NCBI GenBank assembly: GCA_031763025.1
Contig: JASSKH010000017.1
Location: 9,414,626-9,478,625 of the forward strand
Length of the DNA stretch: 64,000 bases
Origin: Macrocystis pyrifera
Taxonomy: Eukaryota; Sar; Phaeophyceae; Laminariales; Laminariaceae
Direction of reading: 5' to 3'
Positions 22,552 to 34,500 of this stretch are shown here, piece after piece (the stretch's first letter is position 1; each line of letters starts with the position of its first letter). The notes under the pieces were generated by a model. The model worked only from the letters and a program-made list of their open reading frames with translations, was not told the origin of the DNA and searched no databases. Both the position numbers and the translations under genes were made by a program.

Positions 22552-25500
22552 CTACGCCATCCCTGCCATCGCCTTGACGCCCACCATCGACTCGAAACGG
22601 TCCACCTCTCCCACAGATCCGTAAGCCACCTGCGAGCGTACCTACAATAGGCAGAAATGCAAGGAACGAGGGATGTATTCTATTGTTGTCCCGTAAATAG
22701 TTGTTGCGAGATAAAAGTTCGATGCGCCATCAACGTGGCAATAAGCGGGTAATGCTGGGTGTCATTTCTTCAACGCATCCACACTGCTGTACGGTTACGA
22801 CGCATGGCGGCCCGCCGAGACCTCTGGTGCTTTTCGGCCAAGTTACGAATTATTGAAACGTTTGGTTATAATGAAATCATCGTAGCCTCACCTCGGTGTG
22901 GGGAATCTTGATGTCAAGAGCTGAATTCTCGCCGTCAGACGACTTGCCGCCCGCCTTTTCGATAAGGTAAGCGATGGGGCCGACTTCGTACAGCACCCTA
23001 AGCTTTGCGGGAGCCGCCGCAGATGCCGGGTTCACGAAGATACCCTTGCCCTTAACCATGATCTGTGCAGGTCGACGAAACAGGGAATTCATCACAAGTC
23101 ACTGAAGGCCACTGACGAAGAAGGGGCACAATAAAAACGCGTCTGTAGGGTGCAAATCGGGACGTCGAAGGCAGCACATTTGCTCTTTGGTTTTTGAAGC
23201 TTGATCGGTCGGCGCATCATACGACTCAAGATATTCGTTCCAAAACAAACCCACTAACGCACCTGGTTTACGTCAGGCACCATTCCCCCGGTGTATCGCA
23301 GCTGGTACTTGTTGTCAAGGTAGAAGTTGAAGAGCTCGTTGTATCCCTCGTTGTCCTGCGGCAGACGAATTTAAAACGATTTCCGCCAGGTGCGCACGCC
23401 ATCAAAAAGAGAAAAGAAACGTTTCACAAGCGGATGTTAGTTGAGGTGAACCCAATACATCACGTAGATATGCCAAACTGTAAGGGGGTATCCAGGCCTG
23501 CTTCACGAATTCAATAGGACCAAGGACGCATGGCCTTCTTCCCTGCCAGATATGTGCTGAACGGCCAACTCGGACCTCGCACGTACAGCTTTGGAGCGTG
23601 TATTAATATTACGCAAAGCGTGCATACATACTATAAGCATGCTTTCACGCTAGTAGTCCAACAATCTATTAATGAATGAATGTCTACCTCGCGGACAATC
23701 GCCGAAAGTCCTTTTTGCATACGATCCTTGATAAGAATAATCAAGAATACAGCGGGGGCGGCTTGGGGCGCTGACGGTAAAAACTTGGAATCGACGCCGA
23801 CAAAGCATGCAAACCTGGGTTCCCCGCAGGTTTCCCGGTGCGAACAGCTTGCCGTCGTCAATTGTGGTAAAGCTGTTGGTCTTGACCCACTGTCCATGAC
23901 GCCCAGAGAAGTCGTCGATGAGAAGGAACTCGTGCGAGCCTTCCATGCCTTCCACTGCAAGGCACGCGCAACCGTTGGGAAAACCTCGTTAAAGGTCGCG
24001 CATCTTATTGAACGTAGACGCATCACCTTTCAGTTCAACCTGACAACCTCCAGGTAGGTAAAACGTATTCAACGACCAAGAGTTAGCCCAGAAAAAATAA
24101 ACAAAGAATATTTCAAATATTGAATAGTACTGATTCCGTTCCGGCCAACTCAATCTCATTTGTGGCTATTTACGTCACCACAACCAGAACAACCGTTGAT
24201 GTTCATGGATGCATCATTTGGGGAAGAAACCACTTCAAGGTTGCCCAAATATAGGGCACCGAGGGCGTTTTCAAAGTCCATGAGGGTGGCATACCATACA
24301 CCAAGTACCTTAACAATTACTTTAACGCGAAGTGACGCACTTACAGGGGTTTAGATGATGTAGGCAGGGTCTACGTAATACTTCGAATAGTCAGGCACAT
24401 TCACACGCGTCTGACGTCAATAATCACGTCTATCTTCACAGAAGTGTGGAGGGTTGGCGTGTCGCTCTTGAGTGTGTAGCGCCCGCACCTTTGTGCCAAA
24501 GGAGTATACTCGCACGACACCACACACTCAAGCTATTTAGTGTCTGGTTACGTCCTGTCAACTTCATGATACTGAAGTATATGTTTATGTACCTGGTACT
24601 TTTTAAAAACCGTGAGGGACGCAGAACGCCCCCAACTAACACATGATGAAGCCATGCAAGGAAGGACAGACGTGGAGCTGTCGCCAACGCTACCAAAAAA
24701 GGTCAACACCTCATACAAAATGACAATTCATACCCCAGACTTCATGTATGTATACCTGGCACCCAAGTCAGCAAAAAAAAACGATACAAGCGATGCAAGC
24801 CAAAAATACGTCTTCTAACTCAGAGCGATCCCTCGTGAATCAGCACTACATAGGCCTCACGTGCGACCGTCATGGTGGTGCGGGGGCCGTACACGGCCAT
24901 TCCAGCTCCCGCAAGTTCCCGTCCGCTGATGCCAACCAGTCGGCTTCCGGGCCACACGCCGAAGATGGTGCCGACGGCGAAGTTTGTGTCGATGATGGAC
25001 GATCCATCGAGAGGGTCGAACGCCACGGAGTATCCCTGCAGATGTATCACCGTCCATACGATCACAGCAACATGGCAATGCGAGGCAAGATATCAGGAAT
25101 CAGCGCTTGTGCCTTCTACCGTGGTATTTGGTCAAGAAAGTAGCCTGGACACCCCTTGGGGTCTGACATAAACGACACACGATCGAGCGACCAACAATAC
25201 CCTCACAGCGATGGGCGCGGCACGTACAGGGTCTTCGATATGCAAAATGTGTCATGGTGCAGATCAAGTAGATTAACAAGATGCAGCCGAAAATTCCAAG
25301 ATATCGAAAGCTATTATAGAAACTCCAACTACCAGTCACGATAGTGCGGGGACGTACGATGTGTCCACATGTCCATTGCTGTTTGGAATTGGAATTGTGA
25401 GACGATACTGTATGCGGTGTCCCCCGCTATCAAACTATATATACTACGCGGTACCCGGTAGCAGGTACTGATATATACTAGTAATTGGTGGTAATGAGGC

Positions 25501-28500
25501 GCGACCTCAGTAATACCTGCAGTAATCATATCTGCGATGCATCATGCTGGGCGAACACGGATTATTCTGTTTTGTGCTGAACCAACACGAACGAACATCT
25601 ACTACCTACTATTAATACCTATACGCCGTCGTCGGTGAATCTCAATATCGTAAATGTTCTTGGCCTCTCCTGCTCTTGATATATGAAAAACACATGTTGC
25701 AGCAGTACGCACACATCTGTAACAAATACTGGATTTTGTCGTGTGTATCCTGGTTTCCACCTCGAATTCCGGCAAAATAATTTGAAGACGAAAAATATGC
25801 ACTGCTGTGACCACAGAACTTACATTCGTATCGTATCTCTCGGGGATTCATGAATCGGTATAATCGCACGGACACTGGTTGTGCTGGATGTCGACGGGTA
25901 GAAAGAACAAGACAAACAAACACACACATCCGCCATTTTCTGGTTGAAATTCGGCATAATTTGAAGACGAAAAATCTGCATCTGAAATGCTTTTGTTTGT
26001 CCAACAGAAAGAGCTTTCCCGTAGCAGGTGCCACCACTACTTGCTTGTACTGATGTACGACATCTACAGCAGCAGTGTTTCTCCAGCAACAAAACAGCAG
26101 CAGCAGTAGCAGTAGGACGCACGAGGCCAGGGTCAGCGCCGCTGTATGCTCGGCTTGTCAATCTAACCCTTGAACCCTTTGTACACGTGCTCCATTTTGT
26201 CAGATGTTGGTTTTGAACTTGAATTTCGGCAAAATAATTTGAAGACGAAAAATCTGCACCCGAAATGCTCTGTCCAAGAGAGAGAACTTCTCGTAGCAGG
26301 TAGCAGGTGCCACCGCTACTACACCGATGTACGACATCTACAGCAGCAGTGTTTCTCCAGCAACAAAACAGCAGCAGCAGTAGCAGTAGGACATACGAGG
26401 CCAGGGTCAGCGTCGCTGTACGCTCGGCTTGTCAATCTAACCCTTGAACCCTTTGTGCACGTACTCGATTTTGTCCTGTGTTGGTTTGGAACTCGAAATT
26501 CGGCATAATAATTTGAAGACGAAAAATCTGCACCCGACATGCTCTGTTCAAGAGAGAGAACTTCTCGTAGCAGGTAGCAGGTGCCACCGCTACTACACCG
26601 ATCTACAGCAGAGCTTCTCCAGTAGCAAAACAGCAGCAGTAGCAGTAGGACACACGAGGCCAGGGTCAGCGTCGCAGTACGCTCGGCTTGTGTGTGAACC
26701 CTTCGTACATGTGTTTCCTGGTTCCAAACTCATAATTTGAAGACGAAAAATCTACAACCTGATGTGTGTCCAACAGAGCTTCTAGCAGTACCACCACTAC
26801 TACTGCTGTACAACTACAGCAGATCTTCTCCTGCTTCTCCGTCCCCTCATCAGCAGGAGGGTGGGCCTGAAAATACCACCTGCAGCATGTCTCGGGGACA
26901 TGTCCCGAACGCTCGGTGCTGTGGACAGGCACAGTCTGCCTACGAGCACTCGTAGAGCTGGGTTTCGTTAGGTAGAACTCAAGAAGCAAATATTGGTGTT
27001 GTCGGTTCTGTGTTTTTTCAACATGGGCCAGCACAAACATGTGCTTACACACGTTGCCGCACCTAGTTCGACCAACTGTGAACGACTTACCACCGCACCA
27101 GCACGAGAACGTTTCGTTTGTGTGTGTGCGTGCACAGAGCCCGCCGGGACTGGAATTGCTGCTGTGTGCGTTGAGCGCGGTGGTCAAACGTGGCCCAAAA
27201 AAATGTTGAATCACACACACATACAGAGAAACTCAAAGCAAGGCACCCTACCCTCGTTTCCGAGCCGTTTTGAAGAGGCTTTTTTTCTTGGAAAAATCCA
27301 TGAAAAAAAAGGCTCGCGCTGCGCGCTTCGCGCGCCTCATTATTATCAAGAGAAGTGGTGCCTTTTATCTCGACCACTGCTATATCGTTTTCATACCATG
27401 CACACATTGTTCAAACATGCAGCTTAGCAAGCTGCTTAGTATGCTGAAAACCCACGGTAATAAATAACAACCAATAACTGCGGATGAAGGTTACATCGAC
27501 AAACTGTTGTAGCCGTGCAAACAGCTACTAAGTCAATGCTGATCACAGATACCGTGGAAAACCCTCAACAAGCTTATGTCGAAAGTACCACACCACCGTG
27601 CCGTGCCAAAGTGCATTGCCAAGCACAGCATTAGTACAAAGAGCTACCTGGTACCACACAACCCACACATAGAGCTATTTAGAGATATCTCGATCTCTGA
27701 GCGTGCTCGGTTGGTACATCCCTGGCCTCTCAGAGCTCCCACTTGGAAATCGCCTCCTTCTATTGCTTGCCGGACCTTTCCAGCGGGTCTTTGTTTTCTC
27801 CATTTCTCTTGGCACTTTCAGTCCTTTCCTTTTTTCTTCTTTCGTTCCGTGTGCGTGCGTGTACTCGGAGCACGGCATCGCGGGCGAACCCGGCGCCGTC
27901 GCGGGTGTCGGCGGATGGTGGCCGGTAGAGAGGGGGTTGCAAGGAGCGTGGTCGCCGGTTTCGTGGCTAGGCGTCGCGTGTGCCTCGAGACACGAGGGAA
28001 GCATGAATGGACTCAGTCTGGCCTCCATTTGTGGTTTCTGATGGAGTATCTACGAGTTTATAAGGGTCGTATGGGATTGCAAGATAATATTCAAGCGGTG
28101 CTTATTTTTGCGACCGGGCTTGAAGCTCAAAGAGAGAGGTATGCAGGCTGAGCATCAACATTGTCAAGCTGGCGAACCACGGCCACGGTGAGCACCGGGC
28201 CTCACGCGAGGCGGGCGACGGGGCTCACTGTGGCAAAGAGTGAGGGAAGCTTTGCCCGGACCGAATCGGTGGCGAGATCATTGCGAGAGGGGCGGGCGGT
28301 GTACGGGGCTGAGCGAGAAGCTCTGCTGTTTGATTTTTTTCTTTTTTCTTTTTGACCGGTGTAAGGTGTTCCCATTAGGCAGGAAATTAGTACACGAAAG
28401 GGGACGGGGATTTTTTTTTCTTTCAGAATTCTTCGGTTTCACTTTCATTGTTTTCCCTGTGCTGCTGTGCCGTGCTGTGCTTTATCTTTCGTACATACGA

Positions 28501-31500
28501 GGACGAGTACAGACACAGAGCATATCGAAAGAAGAAAAGAAGTACCCTACCTCCGGTATGTACTTACGTACGACATGCGAGCGAGCGTAGCGGAAAACCG
28601 CCCGCGACGAGAAGCGTATGTGGCGTCCGAGCTGTTTTCTCCTGAAGCATGGCGGCGAGACTCTTGGCATTATCAAGTCGCCAGTTTGCAACTACGATCA
28701 ATCACGAGAAAACTATATTCAATCTTGGACCTCTGTCCGCTTCGCATAATTTGATGTAAGTACTTTTCCTTCCTGAGAGAGCGTAGCAGCGAAGCCCCTT
28801 GTATATTATACTATATAACTTTGTACCAAAATGACTTTTTTTTCCGGAATACGTTACTTTTCTCGTCCGGCCGCGGGTCTTCTCTCGCACTCTAGGCTGC
28901 GTGGCACACAGGGAGCCCGCGTGTATACTACGGCGCAAATGCGAGCCCCGGCCGAGGTCCGTGGCGCGTGCTCTGGGCCTCCGAAGTCGAGAATTCTGGC
29001 GAATAACTACGGGGAGTCATTCCGACCTGCTAGAGCCACGCAGGACAATGGAGACCCCACAAGTTTAAAGATTTTTGTCTGCTGCTGGCTGCTGCTGTAT
29101 CGAGGGGTGGACAGACCTTGATAGTATATCTTTATGGGGGTTTTGTGTTGGGAGCCTGAAGCCGACCCTCCGACCCGAACCCTAACCCGAACCCTATGCC
29201 AGTGGTCAGTGCTAGGATGCTGTGCTTGTTAAGACCCTAGGTTGGCTCGGCCGGCGTGGATGCTGAGCTTGGGAAGACTCTAGGTTGACTCGGGATGGCT
29301 CGGGATGCTGTGGCTGGGAAAGACTCGAAAGTTGATTAAGCCGCGTAAACCCCTAGCCAATCAGAGTGCCTAATTAGTAACCCCAGGAAGATCTACTATC
29401 AAGGTTTGTCCACTACTGGCTGTATCATGTCTGATCACACCGTCCCTCGAGCTCTCTACAGAGGAGGCAGCCACGGCACAGCAACAGTCGTTCATCAAGC
29501 TCTCCCTTTTGTGGCGGCCACAGATAGCGCATTTGTGTGTGTGGGCCGTGATTCCTGTCGACCTAGGAAATAGGAACGAACACATCCATAATCTCAAGAA
29601 AGGTGCAATTAATTGGATGCTGCGCAGGGACACGACGACGATTCGTACGAACTCACACTTCTTTCGTATTTCAAAAGCAACGCCCAGCCACGGTGCGCAC
29701 TACCACGACAGCAGCAGCAGTACAACAGCGGTGTTCGTATAGTATGTGTGTGTAGTGTTCACCAGGAGACAACATCAGTACAATTTTGAAATACAGCACG
29801 TCACAAACCTCGTCCTGTCACACAGCAGTATACAGCAGTACTCAGAGTAAATAGGGATGACTAACGATGATGCTGCGCCCCTAAATTTCGACTTGTGATA
29901 CCCCCGGGATTTCAAGTTAACGACATCCCACTTCCTGCTGCGGGCCCCGAAGGGGGGCGGCGTGCACAGTACGGTGCAAGCGTAGGCCCCGGCCGGGCTC
30001 CGTCGCACATGCTCTAGGTGGTCAAAGTCGAGTGACCCAGCAAGCAACTTGGGGAATGGGCTCCCACTTCCGAAACAAATAATTAGTACAAGTAGTCGTA
30101 GAAGAATTATACCGGTAGTAGTTTGCAAGGGTGTGTTCTGTAGGGTATCACAGACCGGTACCCTACAGAAAAAACCTCTGTAAGTACCCTACAGACGACT
30201 TCTGTGACGTCTGTGGCAGTTCCACCACAATACCCTATTTCTCTGTGAGGTTCTGTAGCATTTCCATACCTTACAGAGAATATCTGTGACGATCTGTGAC
30301 ACTTTCATACCCTACAGAGAACTTCTGTGGTAGTTTGTAGCGTGCATGTGCATGCTGCTTCTACCTTTACAACAGTACATCTATCTACGTAGTAGTGGTA
30401 CCGCTTGCATGCTACGTGGTCATTGCATGGAAGTTATAGTATTATAGGAGCAGTAGTAGGTATAGTAGTGTATTATTTATTCATAGCTGCTTCTACCTGT
30501 ACAGCATCTACGTAGTGTTGGTGTATAGTAACAGTATAATAGTTATGCCCCAACCCATGGTACCGCGTGATTATTTCACCTCTCTGTTTACAATAAGGTT
30601 GTCTGTGTATTGTATGAGAGTTTGGTCAGCAGTACTACTCGTATAGTTAGTAGTCGTAGTGTACCATGTAGTATGTTGTAGAGTGCATGCTGCTTCTACC
30701 GGCACTACATCTATCTGCGTAGTAGTGGTAGTGGTGTATAGTGACGGTATAGTAGTCAACCCAAGGTACAGCGTGCATGGTGAAGTATTCACAACAGAAA
30801 GAGTAGTACTCAGTTTTTGCCGACTAGTCTTACTCTTTCCTTCAAGCAATACACTAACCAGTTTCCACCAAGAACAGCTACACGGGTGTTACCTGTAAGT
30901 CCCTTTTCGCCTTGCGACGCCCCCGGGATTTCATGTTACCCACATCCCGAAGGGGAACCTTGTACCTATGTACCACATCAGCAGACAACGAATCGCACCA
31001 GAAATAGTAAAATAGTAGCCAATCAAGCTGGGGATTGAAATTTCCTGACCTAACTTTTTGTAGTTCTACTTTCAAGTAGACTTTTTTCAAGCATTCGTCA
31101 TCGTTCCGATTTTCAAGACGACACTATTCGGACCAACGTCCATCACTTCAGAGCAACGGAGGATCTTGCCCCCCCTCCATCCCGGAAATGGGAATGCACC
31201 CACTCAAGACAAATAGAGACATGAGAAAGTTGAAATGGCAATATGAAGTAAGGAATATGCCAAAAAAGAGGCTGCCAACCATAGTTGATAGAGTTGTATG
31301 GTATGGAATGGAGAAAGTAACAAGAGGGCGAGCTGGATAAGGTGGGATGCCGTAGTTGAGAAAGTATGGAAGGATATAGGGGGAAACCAAGAACAGATGA
31401 TGTCCGCCGGGAAGTTTGGGAGGTACAAGGAAGAAGTAGAAGAAAGGATAGAAATAAGAGAAAGGCTAGCGGTAAGAAACAAGGTGGAATCGGAAAACAT

Positions 31501-34500
31501 ACGTGAGATTGAGGGAAGGAATAGGAATGAAAACGTATTTGCAAATACGTATTTGCACGGCCCAATGGACTTCGCGAAAACGCTGAAACTGCGCTTTCGT
31601 GTAGGTGACCTGGACCTGCCAGAAAAAAGAAAGAGGTATACCAGTAGCCGGGAGGACCACATAGTAGGAGAATGTGAAATATACAAGGAGGAACGAGATG
31701 TGTTAGACGAGGAGATGAGGGAAATAGACGAATGTGACATGGAGGAGTTTGATACACTAAATAGCAGCGAGAAAACGATCGCTATCTTAGGAGATAGATG
31801 GTAGCCACAGGAGGCCAAACAGGAAGGGGATGAGATTAGCAAAAAGTTTCTGTGTAATATATGGAAACAAGGAAATGAGCGCCCAATTGTTAGAGGTATC
31901 TCTAACAGGAGTAGGAATGGTGCTCCGTCTCGAAAGGGATGCGTGGCCAATGGTCAAATGACTAAGGTAAGCAATTACCGGTAATGAGTACGCCCCCCCC
32001 CCCACCCTCCATCCCCGGATTTCCCGTGACTCAAATTTATACATATTTTTCGGTGCAGTCAATCGCGCCTCTACAGCAGTAGTTTGACACACTGCATTCA
32101 GACCTTCAACTGGTTCGTGCCTTAGCAGAGAGCGCGACTATCATTATCATATCAGTTTAGTGTTTTATCAACACTATCTCGAGAATCTTTTTCATTCTCT
32201 CCAGATTTGCCGTCCGCGCTTTCTCAACACAAGAGGCCTACGTACACCTCTCGACTTGGAGTCGCAGTGGTCGAAGCTCAGAAGGCACAAAAGAGACAAA
32301 ACACAACCCTCACTTCACTTGCCAACAGCTCCTCACAAGCGACCGCAACCCTCGAAATTGAGTCACGCTCCTCATGGGGTGTGTGAGGGCGTCGGATGCA
32401 CCAGACAGGAGTCGTGGGCATAAGCAACTTGTGAGGTGTTTCGTATAGTCAAAGTGGGCAGCCACAAGCAAAGAAAAGTCGCAAAATCGCAGACAGTTTA
32501 TTTTTTGCAAAGCCCGGTATCATGGCTACCTGCAACCCGCAACACCTCGTAAGAAAAAAAACAGGGCTTTTCGCGCGTCAGGTCCAACCTCACGGGTCGG
32601 CGGGGTCAGATGACCCGAACCGACCCGCGAGACTTTGAAAGCCCTTTGTTCGACCCGACCCGACCTGCGAGGTTGAAAAGACTGTTGACACGACCTGACC
32701 CGCGAGATTTAAACATCTCCTGACCGGACCGGACCCGCTAGATTTCAGAGCCTTCTGACCCGACCCGGCCCGCCACCTTCTGATTTTCCCGTGAGACACG
32801 GGTTTCATGCGGGTCGGGTCACCTTGACCCGCGAGACCTTTTACCTTGGCCTGAGGGTTCGACCCGCAATTCCGGCCCGTGGGTGGACCCTTCATGCAAC
32901 ATTTTTACATTCATTTTTGTGCCTCGCAGCAACATGTGGCCTGGCTGTGGTGGGTATGGATGGATGCGGGCATGCGTATATGGATTTGGCGATGTTGTAA
33001 TGTTTGAGTATGATATCAACAAAGGACTAGTATCGAGTATCGGTGCGAAAGAAGCTTTTGGGTATGAAAGCGGGGAGTGTTTCAAGTGCTGGATCCGCGA
33101 GCCGGATGCGCGGGTTCCACTCGCGGGTCAGGACAAAGCAACTCGCGGGTCATGCTGGCCCGACCCGACCCGACCCGCGAGTGACCCGCTTTTCGCGGGC
33201 TACGGCCTGACCCGACCCGCGAGCTTTTCATCACCTCCTGACCCGACCTGACCCAACCCGTGAGATATCAAGAACTTTTGACCCGACCCGCGAGATTCGA
33301 AAACCTCTTTACCCCGACCCGACCCGATCCGTGAGATTTTGAACACTTCCTGACCCGAGCCGACCCGTGACATTTTGAACACCCCAGGACCCGACCCGGG
33401 TCGGGTCTGAACAAACAATTCCCATCTTTTTTGTGAACGACATTGGCGCACGTGTAGGAGGATCAGCAGCTTCGGCAGTGGTACGATGAATCTCCAGCTG
33501 GAGCAGGTGGTTTGCCTTGCCGTTGCAATCACTGCGTCGCATTGGTAAAACTATAACGATGCTGGTATGATATACCAGAGATACTTCGGTAGAAAACTAC
33601 CAAGTACAAAAAAAGCTAACCTTCGTATGATTAATATAAAGTCTATTTCCAGTACTATTAATAGTATTTACAACGTTCCCCTCCGGGAGGGGAGTGGCGC
33701 AAGAGCGAAAGAATAATACTCGTACGAAACCCTGCACACTTTTTTAGAAGTAGCACCTGCACCCACCCATCATTTTAACGTGAAGAACACACATCATATT
33801 TTTGAGGACAGACAATATTATACTGCTGTTCGCGGAATTAGTGTGGGATTATTAATTACTACAATAATATATACCCTGGTAATAGGATATCGGTAAGTTG
33901 AGATATATTGATCCAGCTGACTCGCGGCGATTGTTTCTTAAGTACATCAAAGTTGCGCGAGGTCGAGGTTGCGCCATAATACTTTGTGACCGGCTGAGTA
34001 ATAAGGTGCAGCATATACATACATACTACTGGTACTACAATATATATGTCCCCCCAAAATAAATGTTTCTTGGTGCTCAGGGTATAATATTGCTCAGGGT
34101 ATAATATCAAGGTTTCACAGGTAAATGCTCGAGAACAAATCGTAGTCCGAGTACTGAGAGTATTGGAATACAGGCGGCAAAACTACTGCGAGTACTGAGA
34201 AGGCCCAAATACTGAGAGTAATGAGAGTGTGAGCAGTACCGAACCCCGAGAATACAGGTTGCTTAAAGTATGTACCCCCGCAGTAGTACCGAAACACGAC
34301 ATAAATACTTGGGGTAAAGGCAATATATGCGCACAGTACAGAACCTCGAGATACTGAGAGCATTCACAGCAGTCGTGCATAATATTATATCGAAATACTG
34401 CCAGACTGCTTTGAGTGCTCAAGTTGTCTCCAGCGAAAGTAGTTTGCTCCAACTCCCACTCGTGTGGGACTATCTGGGTGTGTTTTGTGCCGAACGCTGG

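Noticed and set aside
26666-27220. 184-codon minus-strand ORF
   Set aside because: It lies across TIR element C subrepeats and matches antisense frames in the other copies. It is repeat-derived.
27576-28151. 191-codon ORF in SBPase intron 2
   Set aside because: Low-complexity translation with F/S-rich and R/G-rich parts from pyrimidine-rich and GC-rich DNA; no domain and no supporting exon.
29160-29192. Telomere-like repeat (CCCTAACCCGAACCCTA)
   Set aside because: Only two or three irregular units next to CTAGGTTG repeats; no array.
30126-30340. CRISPR-like array
   Set aside because: Units are imperfect and self-complementary without regular unique spacers, and the DNA is clearly eukaryotic.
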